DNA of 64,000 nt from Rhodospirillaceae bacterium (GTDB lineage Bacteria; Pseudomonadota; Alphaproteobacteria; SP197): positions 226,831 to 290,830 of the forward strand of contig PBNE01000013.1 in the NCBI GenBank assembly GCA_002722885.1. The letters are read 5' to 3'. Below are positions 17,709 through 27,038 of the stretch, piece after piece. How positions within the stretch are numbered: the stretch's first letter is position 1; each line of letters opens with the position of its first letter. The notes below the pieces were generated by a model. That model was given only the letters and a program-made list of their open reading frames with translations. It had not been told where the DNA came from and did not search any database. A program made the translations under genes and the position numbers.

Positions 17709-18275
17709 TTCGGCGTAGAGGATGTCTTCAATCGATTGCTGCAGGTCGCGAGATCCAGGGGTTGTCATACTGGAGAACCACCTCACGAAGTTGCCATCGC
17801 GGTCAATCAGGTACTTGAAGAAGTTCCACCGCGGTTGCCCGGCGAGGCCAGCCTGGTTTGCAATCCACGCGAACAGCGCATGAGCCTCGTCACCCTTGAC
17901 ATTTTGCTGCGTCAGCATCGGGAAATCGATTCCGTAGGTGACTTCGCAGAATGTTTTTGTCTCGTCGTTGCTGTCGTACTCTTGGCCGCCGAAATTGTCT
18001 GAAGGCACGCCCAGAACGACCAATCCGTCGACGCGGTAGCGTTCCCATAACATTTGGAGGCCTTCGTATTGTGGCGTGAAGCCGCACATAGAGGCTGTAT
18101 TGACCACCAACACCGTGTGGCCGATCAGATCATCGGCAGAAAGTTGGCCGCCGTCTAGGCTGGGCAAAGGTATCTCGGACCAGTTCACAGGAGAGGAGTT
18201 GGCAGTAGCGGTGCAGATTGTCATGGCGGCAGTCAGCGACGCAAAGCCGTAACGAATCCTTCGTGCCAGTACCAA
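17706..18275 (-). CDS. glutathione peroxidase
   Basis: 189 aa; NTASMCGFTPQYEGLQMLWERY...LGVPSDNFGGQE...WNFFKYLIDRDG, the Cys-type GPx signature. Confidence 0.9.
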   Translation of the reverse strand: MVLARRIRYGFASLTAAMTICTATANSSPVNWSEIPLPSLDGGQLSADDLIGHTVLVVNTASMCGFTPQYEGLQMLWERYRVDGLVVLGVPSDNFGGQEYDSNDETKTFCEVTYGIDFPMLTQQNVKGDEAHALFAWIANQAGLAGQPRWNFFKYLIDRDGNFVRWFSSMTTPGSRDLQQSIEDILYAE

Positions 18276-18278
18276 TCT

Positions 18279-18938
18279 TCAGACCCTCAAGAGCGGATCA
18301 ATGATACGGCCCAGGGGTCCCGTCAGCCTGAGGCGATCCGACGTCACCGCCAAGCAGATACAAGCCACCTGGTCGTCGGCCAGAGGCTGGTGATCAAGCT
18401 CTTGATCGGCGACCTGAATGTCCCCGCGCACATAGTTTCCGGTGATGTCGCTGAATCCACCTTCCAGAACAAGGGTCAGCTCGGTTCCTCTGTGACTGTG
18501 TTGCGGGACTCCGTGGCCCGGTGCGATACGCAGCATCCTGATCTTATGTCCGGGTTCCGCTGCAGGAAGAAAGGCCGTTTCAATCGCTCCACGACGATTC
18601 CAGGGAACGTCGCTGCCAAGCGAGGTCAGCCGGTCGCGCAAGGGTCGTGGAAAGGTTGCCAGCGCCGGCGGGACTGGGGGACGAGCGGGCCTCACTTCTG
18701 GCTCGCGCTCGTCTCGTTCGATCCGGGCCATCAGTGCTTCAAAATCGTCGCCGCGAGCTTGAGGTGGGTTTTCCCGATCTAGCATGGCGCCGCCAATGCG
18801 TTCGAGCGCTGAGACTTCGCGACGGCAGGCAGGGCACATGGCAAGGTGCGTGGCAATGATCAGGCTGAATGCGTCGCTCATGGCGCCCGTCGCATAGTCG
18901 AGCAGCAGCGTCTGATCGGGATGATGAGAGATGTTCAC
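18279..18938 (-). CDS. chrR: ChrR-type zinc anti-sigma factor with C-terminal cupin domain
   Basis: 219 aa; ZAS motif HLAMCPACRRE after HHPDQTLLLDYATGAMS; cupin HSHRGTELTLVLEGGFSD. Confidence 0.88.
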   Translation of the reverse strand: MNISHHPDQTLLLDYATGAMSDAFSLIIATHLAMCPACRREVSALERIGGAMLDRENPPQARGDDFEALMARIERDEREPEVRPARPPVPPALATFPRPLRDRLTSLGSDVPWNRRGAIETAFLPAAEPGHKIRMLRIAPGHGVPQHSHRGTELTLVLEGGFSDITGNYVRGDIQVADQELDHQPLADDQVACICLAVTSDRLRLTGPLGRIIDPLLRV

Positions 18939-19579
18939 TGCAAACCCTCCAAGGAGTGGCGCAACTTCTTCAGTGCCAGACGCAACCGCGATTTTACGGT
19001 GCCCAAAGGCAAGTCGAGCTGCATGGCGATTTCCGAATGAGACATATCCCTCTGGTACGCCATGGCAATCAGATCGGATTGCTCTACCGGCAAATACGAT
19101 AGGGCCTGGGCGAGAAGGAGAGATATTTGGCGATTGTTGGCATGGTCGTCGGGCAGCGGGCGATCGTCGACGTCCTCGATGACGGTGGCCGGATCGTCGA
19201 TGTCGACCTCAGGACGCGACCGGCGAGCCAGGTCGATACGTCTGTTACGAGCAATTGTGAAAATCCAGGTGGAGGCCGACGCCTTCGACGGATCGAATGT
19301 GGACGACCGCCGCCAGATCCTCGCAAACACGTCCTGAACAATATCGTCGGCCAGAGCCGTTGCGCTGCCTCGCTTTATGAGAAACGAACGGACGCGCGGC
19401 GAAAAATGCTCGAAGAGACGACGAAAGGCCGCGATATCTCTATCGCGACCAACGGCCATCAGATCGGCCTCATGGGATGATAATAAGGTAGTATTAAGTT
19501 CCGCGTGATCAGCCATGGGCTTCTCTAACCCTAGGAAATCAGGAGCGGCAAGCTCGTCGTCCGAAAGCTGTTGGAACAT
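18935..19579 (-). CDS. rpoE: ECF RNA polymerase sigma factor (RpoE, ChrR-associated)
   Basis: 214 aa; sigma2 (FRRLFEHFSPRVRSFLIKRG...ADDIVQDVFARIWRR) and sigma4 (LSYLPVEQSDLIAMAYQRDMSHSEIAMQLDLPLGTVKSRLRLAL); overlaps chrR by 4 nt. Confidence 0.9.
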   Translation of the reverse strand: MFQQLSDDELAAPDFLGLEKPMADHAELNTTLLSSHEADLMAVGRDRDIAAFRRLFEHFSPRVRSFLIKRGSATALADDIVQDVFARIWRRSSTFDPSKASASTWIFTIARNRRIDLARRSRPEVDIDDPATVIEDVDDRPLPDDHANNRQISLLLAQALSYLPVEQSDLIAMAYQRDMSHSEIAMQLDLPLGTVKSRLRLALKKLRHSLEGLQ

Positions 19580-19603
19580 GACACCTCCCGCGCACTTTTG
19601 TTA

Positions 19604-19631
19604 TTTACGCAAGCCAACTGTTCCCGGATCA
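19604..19631 (-). promoter_or_regulatory. predicted autoregulatory RpoE promoter TGATCC-N16-CGTAAA upstream of rpoE
   Basis: RC: TGATCC gggaacagttggcttg CGTAAATAAC. Confidence 0.7.
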
Positions 19632-19642
19632 CAGCCTTCGGG

Positions 19643-19670
19643 TGATCCATTACAGTCTGCCGTGCGAAAA
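19643..19670 (+). promoter_or_regulatory. predicted divergent RpoE promoter TGATCC-N16-CGAAAA
   Basis: TGATCC attacagtctgccgtg CGAAAA, 23 nt before the start codon at 19694; one mismatch from CGTAAA. Confidence 0.5.
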
Positions 19671-19693
19671 AGGATCGTTATTCAAGAAGGTTC

Positions 19694-21022
19694 GTGATGA
19701 AAATCGCTGTTGTAGGGGCGGGAGTTGCCGGTCTGGGGGCCGCTTGGGCCCTTTCCAGACGCCACGACGTGACATTGTTCGAGCAAGAAACGCGTGCAGG
19801 CGGTCACGCCAACACGCAACAAATTGAAATCTCCGGAAAGCCCGTTGCAGTGGATACGGGCTTTATCGTTTACAACACGCTCAACTATCCTCACCTGACC
19901 CGGCTCTTTGAAGCCCTTGATGTGCCGAGCAACGAAAGCGATATGTCGTTCTCCGTCTCGCTCGATGGTGGCCGCTGGGAGATCGCGGGACGTCCGTTGG
20001 GTTTGTTCGGCACGCGGTCGCAGATCGCGAGTTTGGCTCACTGGCGGCTCCTGGCCAACGTGGCTCGGTTCTTTCGGCATGCCGAAAGCGCGCTCAACGA
20101 TCCAATGACGTGCGATGAAACGCTCGGATCCTGGCTTGGCCGCCATGGCTATGACGCGGCGTTCGTGCAGCGTTTCCTGGCTCCGATGGCCGGTGCCATC
20201 TGGTCGTCTAGCCTCGACGGGATCATCGGCTATCCCGTGCGCTCATTCGTTGTATTTTTTCGGAACCATCAGCTTCTAAAGTTTTCGGGTCGCGTGCGCT
20301 GGCGCACCGTTTCCGGCGGCAGCAGCAGCTATGTGTCCCGCATTCTGGATGATTTTCGTGGAAATCTGCAGCTTGGCAGGCCGGTGATTGGCCTTCGTGC
20401 GGACGGGGCCCGACCACTCCTCGAACTGGCCGGTGGAGATATCACTGCGTTCGATGCGGTGGTTCTTGCCAGCCACGGTGATCAGTCAGCGCGCCTTCTC
20501 TTGGATGATCACGACGAAGAACGCACCGCGATTCTGCAATCGTTCCGCTACCAGTCCAATGAAGTCTGGCTTCACCGCGATTGTTCACTGATGCCACGAA
20601 GGCGCCGGTTGTGGTCGAGCTGGAACTACATCGGGGGCACCGACGGCACAGGGGATCACGCGATCGCCGTGAGTTACTGGATGAACCGGCTGCAGCGGCT
20701 TGATACCGACCAGGACCTGTTTGTCACGCTCAACCCGCCCCGTGCCCCAAGGGAGGATTTGGTTCACGCCCGACTTTTTTACGATCATCCGCAGTTCGAC
20801 CTGGCGACCCTGCGTGCCAAAGATGCCATGCATCGAATTCAGGGCCGTGGAGGTGTCTGGTTTTGCGGGAGCTACACGGGTTTTGGTTTCCATGAGGACG
20901 GTCTCCGATCGGGTCTCGACGTTGCGGCGGCGCTTGGAGCTCCGGCGCCGTGGTGGCGCGATGGTGGTTTGACAGAGGTCACCCCGACGAGGCCCGGCGA
21001 GCCGGAAGTCCTGGCGGCATGA
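19694..21022 (+). CDS. FAD-dependent amine oxidase/NAD(P)-binding protein
   Basis: 442 aa; N-terminal MKIAVVGAGVAGLGAAWALSRRHDVTLFEQETRAGGHANT. Confidence 0.88.
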   Translation: MMKIAVVGAGVAGLGAAWALSRRHDVTLFEQETRAGGHANTQQIEISGKPVAVDTGFIVYNTLNYPHLTRLFEALDVPSNESDMSFSVSLDGGRWEIAGRPLGLFGTRSQIASLAHWRLLANVARFFRHAESALNDPMTCDETLGSWLGRHGYDAAFVQRFLAPMAGAIWSSSLDGIIGYPVRSFVVFFRNHQLLKFSGRVRWRTVSGGSSSYVSRILDDFRGNLQLGRPVIGLRADGARPLLELAGGDITAFDAVVLASHGDQSARLLLDDHDEERTAILQSFRYQSNEVWLHRDCSLMPRRRRLWSSWNYIGGTDGTGDHAIAVSYWMNRLQRLDTDQDLFVTLNPPRAPREDLVHARLFYDHPQFDLATLRAKDAMHRIQGRGGVWFCGSYTGFGFHEDGLRSGLDVAAALGAPAPWWRDGGLTEVTPTRPGEPEVLAA

Positions 21023-21804
21023 TGCGAACCTGGCACAGTTGCGTCTACATCGGGCAGGTGATGCACCATCGTCTGACGCCCAAGCGTCACAGGTTTGTGT
21101 ATGACGCGTTCACGATGCTCTTCGATCTCGATGAACTCGAGGCGCTCGACCAACGATTCAGGCTCTTCGGATACAATCGTCGCGCACCTGTGGCGTTCCA
21201 CGACGTCGATCATGGGCCCTGCGATGGTTCGGACCTCAGGGTCTGGGCCCAAACGGAGATACGTCGTGCCGGTCTTGTGGTGCCGAACGGGCCTATCCGG
21301 CTGCTTTGTTTGCCGCGTGTTTTCGGGTTCGCCTTCAACCCCCTGACAATCTGGTTCTGTCACGATCGGGCAGAGCGCCTGACTACGATCATCTATGAGG
21401 TCAGGAACACCTTCGGAGAACGGCAAAGCTATCTCCTTCCCGTCTGCAGTCAGGATGGGATTGTCCGTCAATCTTGCGCCAAGGCGTTTCATGTTTCGCC
21501 ATTCCTGCCGGTTGCTGGCAGCTACAGCTTCCGGTTGGCAAGGCCCGACGACCGCCTGATGGTGCAGGTGCGCCATATGCTAGAAGGCGAGGTGCGGTTG
21601 GTCGCTGTACAGACAGGTGAGCGCCGGCATCTCGAGGATGGCGCGTTGAGCCTTGCCTTGCGACGCTTTCCCTTTATGACCTTCAAGATTGTCGCCGCGA
21701 TCCATGTCGAGGCTGCGCGCCTGTGGCTCAAACGCTTGCCGGTCTTTCGTCATCGGCCAGCCAAAACACCATCAGTCATGGCGGGAGGCGGTGCTCCGCG
21801 ATGA
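21019..21804 (+). CDS. DUF1365 family protein
   Basis: MMRTWHSCVYIGQVMHHRLTPKRHRFVYDAFTMLFDLDEL...RVFGFAFNPLTIWFCHD; overlaps the upstream stop codon. Confidence 0.85.
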   Translation: MMRTWHSCVYIGQVMHHRLTPKRHRFVYDAFTMLFDLDELEALDQRFRLFGYNRRAPVAFHDVDHGPCDGSDLRVWAQTEIRRAGLVVPNGPIRLLCLPRVFGFAFNPLTIWFCHDRAERLTTIIYEVRNTFGERQSYLLPVCSQDGIVRQSCAKAFHVSPFLPVAGSYSFRLARPDDRLMVQVRHMLEGEVRLVAVQTGERRHLEDGALSLALRRFPFMTFKIVAAIHVEAARLWLKRLPVFRHRPAKTPSVMAGGGAPR

Positions 21805-22493
21805 GGCCCGCTTCGCGACGATCTTTCCTGGCTGGGACGGTCGGGCTGGCCTTGATCCCCGGAAAGCTATTGGCCTTGTCGGGCAGCCGCCTCGAGTTCG
21901 AGGTCCATCGTGATAGCAAACCGATCGGCATGCATGCCGTTAACTTTCATAGTGGAGGCGACGACCTCGTCGTCGACATCGAGATCGACCTCGAGGTCGT
22001 TTGCGCCTGGGTGACGGTCTACCGGTATTCATATCGGAACCGTGAGGTTTGGAGGCGTGGGCAGCTCGTGCGCCTGGATTCCGAAACTCATGATGATGGG
22101 ACCGATTACCGTGTCTCCATTAGGCGGAAAGCCGAGACGCTGATGATCGAGGTCGACGGCCAGTTTCAGACCGTGCCAGGTCATTTGCTCACGACGGGTT
22201 ACTGGCACCCCTTGACCATCGAGCAGGATACACTGATCGACACACAGCGTGGCGGCCTGCTCGATGTCGAACACCGGCTCGGGGGCAATGAAACGGTGAC
22301 CTTCGACGGGATAATGTCACAGGCGCGGCGATTCGAGGTGTCGGGCGACCTGACCATGACGACTTGGTATGCCAATGACGGCCTCTGGAGCGGTCTGGCG
22401 TTCGACGCAAAGGGTTCATCCATCAACTATCGGCTCCGCAGTCGTCCCGACCCCGCGACATGGCAGTCGATCGTCGCGCAAACAGGGGGTTGA
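21801..22493 (+). CDS. DUF6134-like secreted protein with Tat-like signal
   Basis: MRPASRRSFLAGTVGLALIPGKLLALSGSRLEFEVHRDSKPIGMHAV; ATGA overlap with the upstream gene. Confidence 0.6.
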   Translation: MRPASRRSFLAGTVGLALIPGKLLALSGSRLEFEVHRDSKPIGMHAVNFHSGGDDLVVDIEIDLEVVCAWVTVYRYSYRNREVWRRGQLVRLDSETHDDGTDYRVSIRRKAETLMIEVDGQFQTVPGHLLTTGYWHPLTIEQDTLIDTQRGGLLDVEHRLGGNETVTFDGIMSQARRFEVSGDLTMTTWYANDGLWSGLAFDAKGSSINYRLRSRPDPATWQSIVAQTGG

Positions 22494-22497
22494 TGTC

Positions 22498-23265
22498 GTG
22501 CCGATCGGCGACGCGGGCAGCGGTTGCATCTGGATCACCGGCGCCAGCAGCGGCATTGGGCGGACTTTGGCCCTCAGACTTGCCAGCCGAGGACATGTGG
22601 TGGCAGCAAGCGCCCGGAACGCTGATGCACTCGACGATCTCAGGGCATTGCCGCTTGCCGGCCGTATCGTGCCATTCCCGCTCGATGTCACCGATGCCGC
22701 CGAGGTCCATCAGACGATTGTCGCTATCGAAGAAGCTTGCGGCCCCATTCATACTGCGGTCCTGAATGCGGGCACCTACCAGGCAATGGGGGTAGCGCGG
22801 TTCGATGCTGCCGAAGCCAAACGGCAGATCGATGTGAATCTTGTCGGGATCATCAATGCTCTCGATCCCCTCCTCAGGTCCATGCGCGGGCGCAGGTGCG
22901 GCCACATTGCGATGGTGGGATCCCTGACCAGCCGGTTCGGTCTTCCCCAGGCGGGGGTTTACGGCGCAACCAAGGCAGCATTGATCAATCTTGGCGAAGC
23001 GCTCCGTGTCGAATGTAAGACCTCAAGAGTCACGATCCAGGTGATCAGTCCAGGATTCGTTAAGACGCCATTGACCGACCGGAACCAGTTTCCGATGCCG
23101 TTTCTGGTGCCGGTGGAGCGTGCCGCCGAGATCATCGAGAAGGGATTGGCGACAAGAAGGTTCGAGATTGCCTTCCCCTGGCAGATGACACTTGCAACAG
23201 GATTACTGCGTTGTCTGCCCCGCGGTCTTGCCTTTGCGATCACCGGACAGATGCTGCGCCCATGA
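22498..23265 (+). CDS. short-chain dehydrogenase/reductase
   Basis: GTG start; WITGASSGIGRTLALRLASRG, NAG motif, YGATKAAL (YxxxK). Confidence 0.88.
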   Translation: MPIGDAGSGCIWITGASSGIGRTLALRLASRGHVVAASARNADALDDLRALPLAGRIVPFPLDVTDAAEVHQTIVAIEEACGPIHTAVLNAGTYQAMGVARFDAAEAKRQIDVNLVGIINALDPLLRSMRGRRCGHIAMVGSLTSRFGLPQAGVYGATKAALINLGEALRVECKTSRVTIQVISPGFVKTPLTDRNQFPMPFLVPVERAAEIIEKGLATRRFEIAFPWQMTLATGLLRCLPRGLAFAITGQMLRP

Positions 23266-23723
23266 CTTCGTTGGAAACGCTGCAGACCTATGCCAAGTTT
23301 TTCGAGAACCTGTCTCTTTCATCGCTCGAACATCTCGATGACCTAGTCACCGAGGACGTTCGCTTTCGTGATCCATTACACGAGTTGCGCGGACGAAGTG
23401 CCGTGAAGCAGTTGCTTGCTGCTATGTTGCGGTCGATGCCGGATGTCCGCTTCCACATCGACGACTTGGCGCTCGGCCAACGTGGCGGCTTCCTTTCATG
23501 GACGATGCGAGCCAGCTTCAGAAGGCGCGACTTTGAGTTCGAGGGTGTGAGCGCCGTGCTCTTTTCGGCCTCCGGTCTCGTTTCATCCCATGTTGATCAA
23601 TGGGACGCCGCATCAAACGTTCACGCCAAAATCCCAGTGCTGGGCGCTCTTATACGATCCGTCAATCGCCACATTGCCAAGGCTTCCTATGGAAGTTCTA
23701 TCGATCGTGGCCGGGCGAACTAA
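23262..23723 (+). CDS. SnoaL/NTF2-like domain protein
   Basis: MTSLETLQTYAKFFENLSLSSLEHLDDLVTEDVRFRDPLHELRGRSAVKQLL; ATGA overlap with the SDR. Confidence 0.75.
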   Translation: MTSLETLQTYAKFFENLSLSSLEHLDDLVTEDVRFRDPLHELRGRSAVKQLLAAMLRSMPDVRFHIDDLALGQRGGFLSWTMRASFRRRDFEFEGVSAVLFSASGLVSSHVDQWDAASNVHAKIPVLGALIRSVNRHIAKASYGSSIDRGRAN

Positions 23724-23752
23724 TTTGCGTTGTCGATGTCACAACGCCGTAC

Positions 23753-24211
23753 CTACTTTTCTGATGCAATTACCGTGTTTGATTGTGGCCGGATAAAGTC
23801 CAAAATCACCTCGCCCACACGAAAGCCGAACTTTCGTATGTCTGCCCTTGCAAGCATCACATCCTGATCGACTTGCACCACCCAGTCATTGAAGCACACC
23901 TTCACCTTACGGCTGCCAACGGACGCGAACATTTCATAATTCCAGTGGAGGATCGCACCTCGCAATTCTCCACAAGCTTCGCCCAGAACATCCTCGGCCG
24001 ATCCGCGCAACTCTCCATCCGCCTCACAGATTGTCCAGACCCGACTGTCGCGCTCGCCATCGTCAAAGAGAAACGATTCGTCGAGAACGAGTTTGGCTTC
24101 ATCCTTGCGGCCGACAATGTCGGCTCGGAAGCGCCGTCGCACGCGGCCTTTCCCGTCCACGACCATGCCCCAAGCCTGGATAGGCCCTTCAAAGAAGCGC
24201 GCCAGTTCCAA
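23753..24211 (-). CDS. DUF3833-like protein
   Basis: FFEGPIQAWGMVVDGKGRVRRRF...DESFLFDDGERDSRVWTI; adjacent to CFA synthase. Confidence 0.65.
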   Translation of the reverse strand: MELARFFEGPIQAWGMVVDGKGRVRRRFRADIVGRKDEAKLVLDESFLFDDGERDSRVWTICEADGELRGSAEDVLGEACGELRGAILHWNYEMFASVGSRKVKVCFNDWVVQVDQDVMLARADIRKFGFRVGEVILDFIRPQSNTVIASEK

Positions 24212-24237
24212 GTTTTATGGAAACGCCAGCGCTCGAG

Positions 24238-25449
24238 TCATGGCATGTCAAACGCGTAGAGGCCCACGTCGATCCTGCCGATCTCGAAGCCCACTTCGCA
24301 GTAGACCAGATAGTAGTCCCACATGCGCCTCAATCGCTCGTCGAAGCTCGACGATTTAATCTCGGGCCAAGCTCTGTCGAAGGCCGAACGCCAGCGACGC
24401 AAGGTTTCGGCATAGTCGACTCCAAACCGGTGGACCTCACCAGCGCGCAGGCCCGCATCGCTCAGTTCCTGCTCGATCCGTTCCGGCGAGGGCAGCATGC
24501 CGCCAGGGAAAACATGCGCCTGTATAAAGTCGGCACGTCGGCGATAGGTCTCGAAATGGCTTTTGTCGATCGTGATGACCTGGAGAACTGCACGTCCGGC
24601 GGCGTTCAGGCGTTCACGAAGGGCTGCACCATAGGTAGACCAGTACTGCTCTCCAACCGCCTCCATCATTTCGATCGAAACAATCCGGTCATAGCGGCCG
24701 TCGATATCCCGATAGTCGATCAGTCGGACGACAATTCGATCGTCAAGCCCAGCAGCAGCAACGCGGTTACCAGCCTCCTGATACTGCGCTTCCGAAATCG
24801 TTATTGCGGTGATGCGACAACCGATCGCTTGCGCCGCCCAGATTGCGAAGCCTCCCCAGCCGCAACCGATCTCGAGCACGTGATGGTGGGGCTCAATGCC
24901 GGCCATTTCCGCAATTCGCTCGTACTTGGCCTGTTGTGCGTGTTCCAGGCTGCGATCAAAGTCACCTTCGAACAGGGCAGACGAGTAGGTCATTGTGGGG
25001 TCGAGCCAAGCCCGGTAGAACTCGTTGGACAGGTCGTAATGACGCCTGATGTTGCGTCGGGAGCCGATGCGCGTGTTGGGCCTGAGCCGATGAATCAGAG
25101 TCGCGATGTGGTTCGTCAACCCGCCCTTCATGGCCGACACCAGCGGTCCTTCGTTGGCGAGGGCCCACTGCATGAGCCGCTTGAGATCGGGTGTGTCGCA
25201 CTCGCCGGCCATGTACGCCTCACTGAAGCCCAAAACGCCGCCGAGCCAGAGGCGCCAGAGCATGCGCGGCGACTGGATATCGACACGGGCGTCGGGTCCC
25301 AAAGCTTCGCCTTGGAAGCTCAGCGCTGGAAGCCCGGCGAATGTTATCTGTATAGAACCTTTGGTCGCGCGCCGGGCGATCCGTGCGGCCATGGACCGCC
25401 AGGCAAAGGCCAGCGGGTGCGGTGAGACTGTTTCAGGCGATAGGGTCAT
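24238..25449 (-). CDS. cfa: cyclopropane-fatty-acyl-phospholipid synthase family SAM methyltransferase
   Basis: 402 aa; HYDLSNEFYRAWLDPTMTYSSALFEG...VLEIGCGWGGFAIWAA...FPGGMLPSPERI. Confidence 0.88.
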   Translation of the reverse strand: MTLSPETVSPHPLAFAWRSMAARIARRATKGSIQITFAGLPALSFQGEALGPDARVDIQSPRMLWRLWLGGVLGFSEAYMAGECDTPDLKRLMQWALANEGPLVSAMKGGLTNHIATLIHRLRPNTRIGSRRNIRRHYDLSNEFYRAWLDPTMTYSSALFEGDFDRSLEHAQQAKYERIAEMAGIEPHHHVLEIGCGWGGFAIWAAQAIGCRITAITISEAQYQEAGNRVAAAGLDDRIVVRLIDYRDIDGRYDRIVSIEMMEAVGEQYWSTYGAALRERLNAAGRAVLQVITIDKSHFETYRRRADFIQAHVFPGGMLPSPERIEQELSDAGLRAGEVHRFGVDYAETLRRWRSAFDRAWPEIKSSSFDERLRRMWDYYLVYCEVGFEIGRIDVGLYAFDMP

Positions 25450-25456
25450 GAGCGCG

Positions 25457-25484
25457 TTTACGCAGGACCTCAGTTGGTGGATGA
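25457..25484 (-). promoter_or_regulatory. candidate RpoE promoter TCATCC-N16-CGTAAA upstream of cfa
   Basis: RC: TCATCC accaactgaggtcctg CGTAAA; one mismatch in the -35 hexamer, same spacing as the rpoE site. Confidence 0.4.
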
Positions 25485-25575
25485 GTCAGGCGTTTCGGTT
25501 TTTCCGGAGTTCGCGCAGGTATGCTTGCCATCGCAAAAGGGCGCTCATGCCACACGCCACCGACCTGTGATTCGG

Positions 25576-25707
25576 TCATGACGGACTCCGTGTGACGAGG
25601 CTTGAACGGATGTTATCGTGGAATGCTCTCGTGACGGGGTACCGCTGCATCAGGGCAAGTGCGCCTAGCTTGAGCACCATGGGCAGGCCACCATAGAGCA
25701 GGGCAAG
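25576..25707 (-). pseudogene. C-terminal fragment of an MFS (GPH-like) transporter
   Basis: LALLYGGLPMVLKLGALALMQRYPVTRAFHDNIRSSLVTRSPS*, preceded immediately in frame by TAA at 25708-25710. Confidence 0.45.
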
Positions 25708-25747
25708 TTAACGTGACAATGCCTCCTATTGGTGTCCGAGTGTTTGG

Positions 25748-26761
25748 TTACGGCGCAACATGTTGGACGAAGAACGTGATGCTGTCTGCGACTGCCTGAA
25801 CTCTGGTCTCCCTAGAGCCCCCAGTTGTCGAACCGAGACTGCGGCAATCATTCCAGATGCCGGAAATGATATCCGCGTATGAACCCGACCACGTCTTCTT
25901 GTTGTACGTCCACGTACCATCCTTGCGAATAGTGTTCTGCGGACCGGTGTCGCAATTGATGAATGTTCCCGATTCCTCGTCATATTCAACATCATGATCC
26001 AAAGCAAATCCGTGAAAGGAGTTCTCTAAAACATAAGTCTCGAAGCCTCCGATCTGTTCCTTATAACGAAAACAGTCATCATTGGACTGATAGTCCTCGC
26101 CGCTGGCCAGATACATGAGCACTGGTGCGCCCGTCATTTGATTGTTCTCAAGGATTATGTCGCAAGCGCCATACATGGAAAGGTGAGAATTCCAGGCGCC
26201 GTTTAGCATTGGCTGATAGGCAGTGTAGGCCATATGATAGGCGACCATACCGCCATAGCTGAACCCTTGTATGTTGATGTTTTTGTGATCGAACCTAGGG
26301 TCTTTAACCAGTTCATTGAATAGCATGATGTTATCGAGGACCCTGGCGCTGAACGACAGGCGTTTGGGATGCTGCATTTGCCTAGCGCCGTAGCTGTCAT
26401 TCATCACAACGGCAAAGCCTGCGGATAAATATGCCGGAAGGGCAACATCCAACCATTTTCCGTACTCATCAGGAGAACTGAGCCCGTGTTGTATCACGAT
26501 AACTGGTAGCGGTTGCTCTGCTTCTTCGGGAAGCCACAACCTAACATCGTGCATTACAGAAGGTTTGGTAACGTAACTTCCTGAGAATATCTGTGCAAAG
26601 CTATCGGTCGTGTAGGACTTATAAGTCAGAAATGTGGACTCTATTGAGGCGGCAGAGCACGCATTCAACAACAACATTCCCATGATCGAGCCAATCAATC
26701 TTCGCAGCACTTTTTTTCCTAGATTGTTGTGTACTGAATCTGAATATTTGTCTGATCCCAA
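25748..26761 (-). CDS. dienelactone-hydrolase-like alpha/beta hydrolase lipoprotein
   Basis: 337 aa; lipobox LLNACSA, IVIQHGLSSPDEYG, nucleophile elbow GFSYGG, catalytic His context ENSFHGFALD; AT-richer than neighbours. Confidence 0.75.
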   Translation of the reverse strand: MGSDKYSDSVHNNLGKKVLRRLIGSIMGMLLLNACSAASIESTFLTYKSYTTDSFAQIFSGSYVTKPSVMHDVRLWLPEEAEQPLPVIVIQHGLSSPDEYGKWLDVALPAYLSAGFAVVMNDSYGARQMQHPKRLSFSARVLDNIMLFNELVKDPRFDHKNINIQGFSYGGMVAYHMAYTAYQPMLNGAWNSHLSMYGACDIILENNQMTGAPVLMYLASGEDYQSNDDCFRYKEQIGGFETYVLENSFHGFALDHDVEYDEESGTFINCDTGPQNTIRKDGTWTYNKKTWSGSYADIISGIWNDCRSLGSTTGGSRETRVQAVADSITFFVQHVAP

Positions 26762-26840
26762 GCCAGATCACGGCAGTGAATATCAGTTTTTGTCTAACGT
26801 CTTAACAAGACAAACCAGAAAATTATAGCGGATCACATGA

Positions 26841-27038
26841 TTATGAGAAAATATGGTCTACTCGGATCTGGGAAATGTCCGCCTTCCGTCGATCCTTGGT
26901 TTTGAGTGATTTTTTGACGTGTTCTCCCTTGTAGCAGTCCGAGAGGTCTTTCGGCACACGGGCACGGACGTGGTACATCCGCGTCCCGTTCTTCTCTTTC
27001 CGCTCCCATAGACAAGGATGTTTCGCCACGTCCTTCAT
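26841..27038 (-). pseudogene. N-terminal stub of a tyrosine-type site-specific integrase
   Basis: MKDVAKHPCLWERKEKNGTRMYHVRARVPKDLSDCYKGEHVKKSLKTKDRRKADI matches the style of phage integrase N-termini; truncated at 65 aa. Confidence 0.6.

Noticed and set aside
24217-25425. 402-aa plus-strand ORF
   Set aside because: Antisense shadow of CFA synthase.
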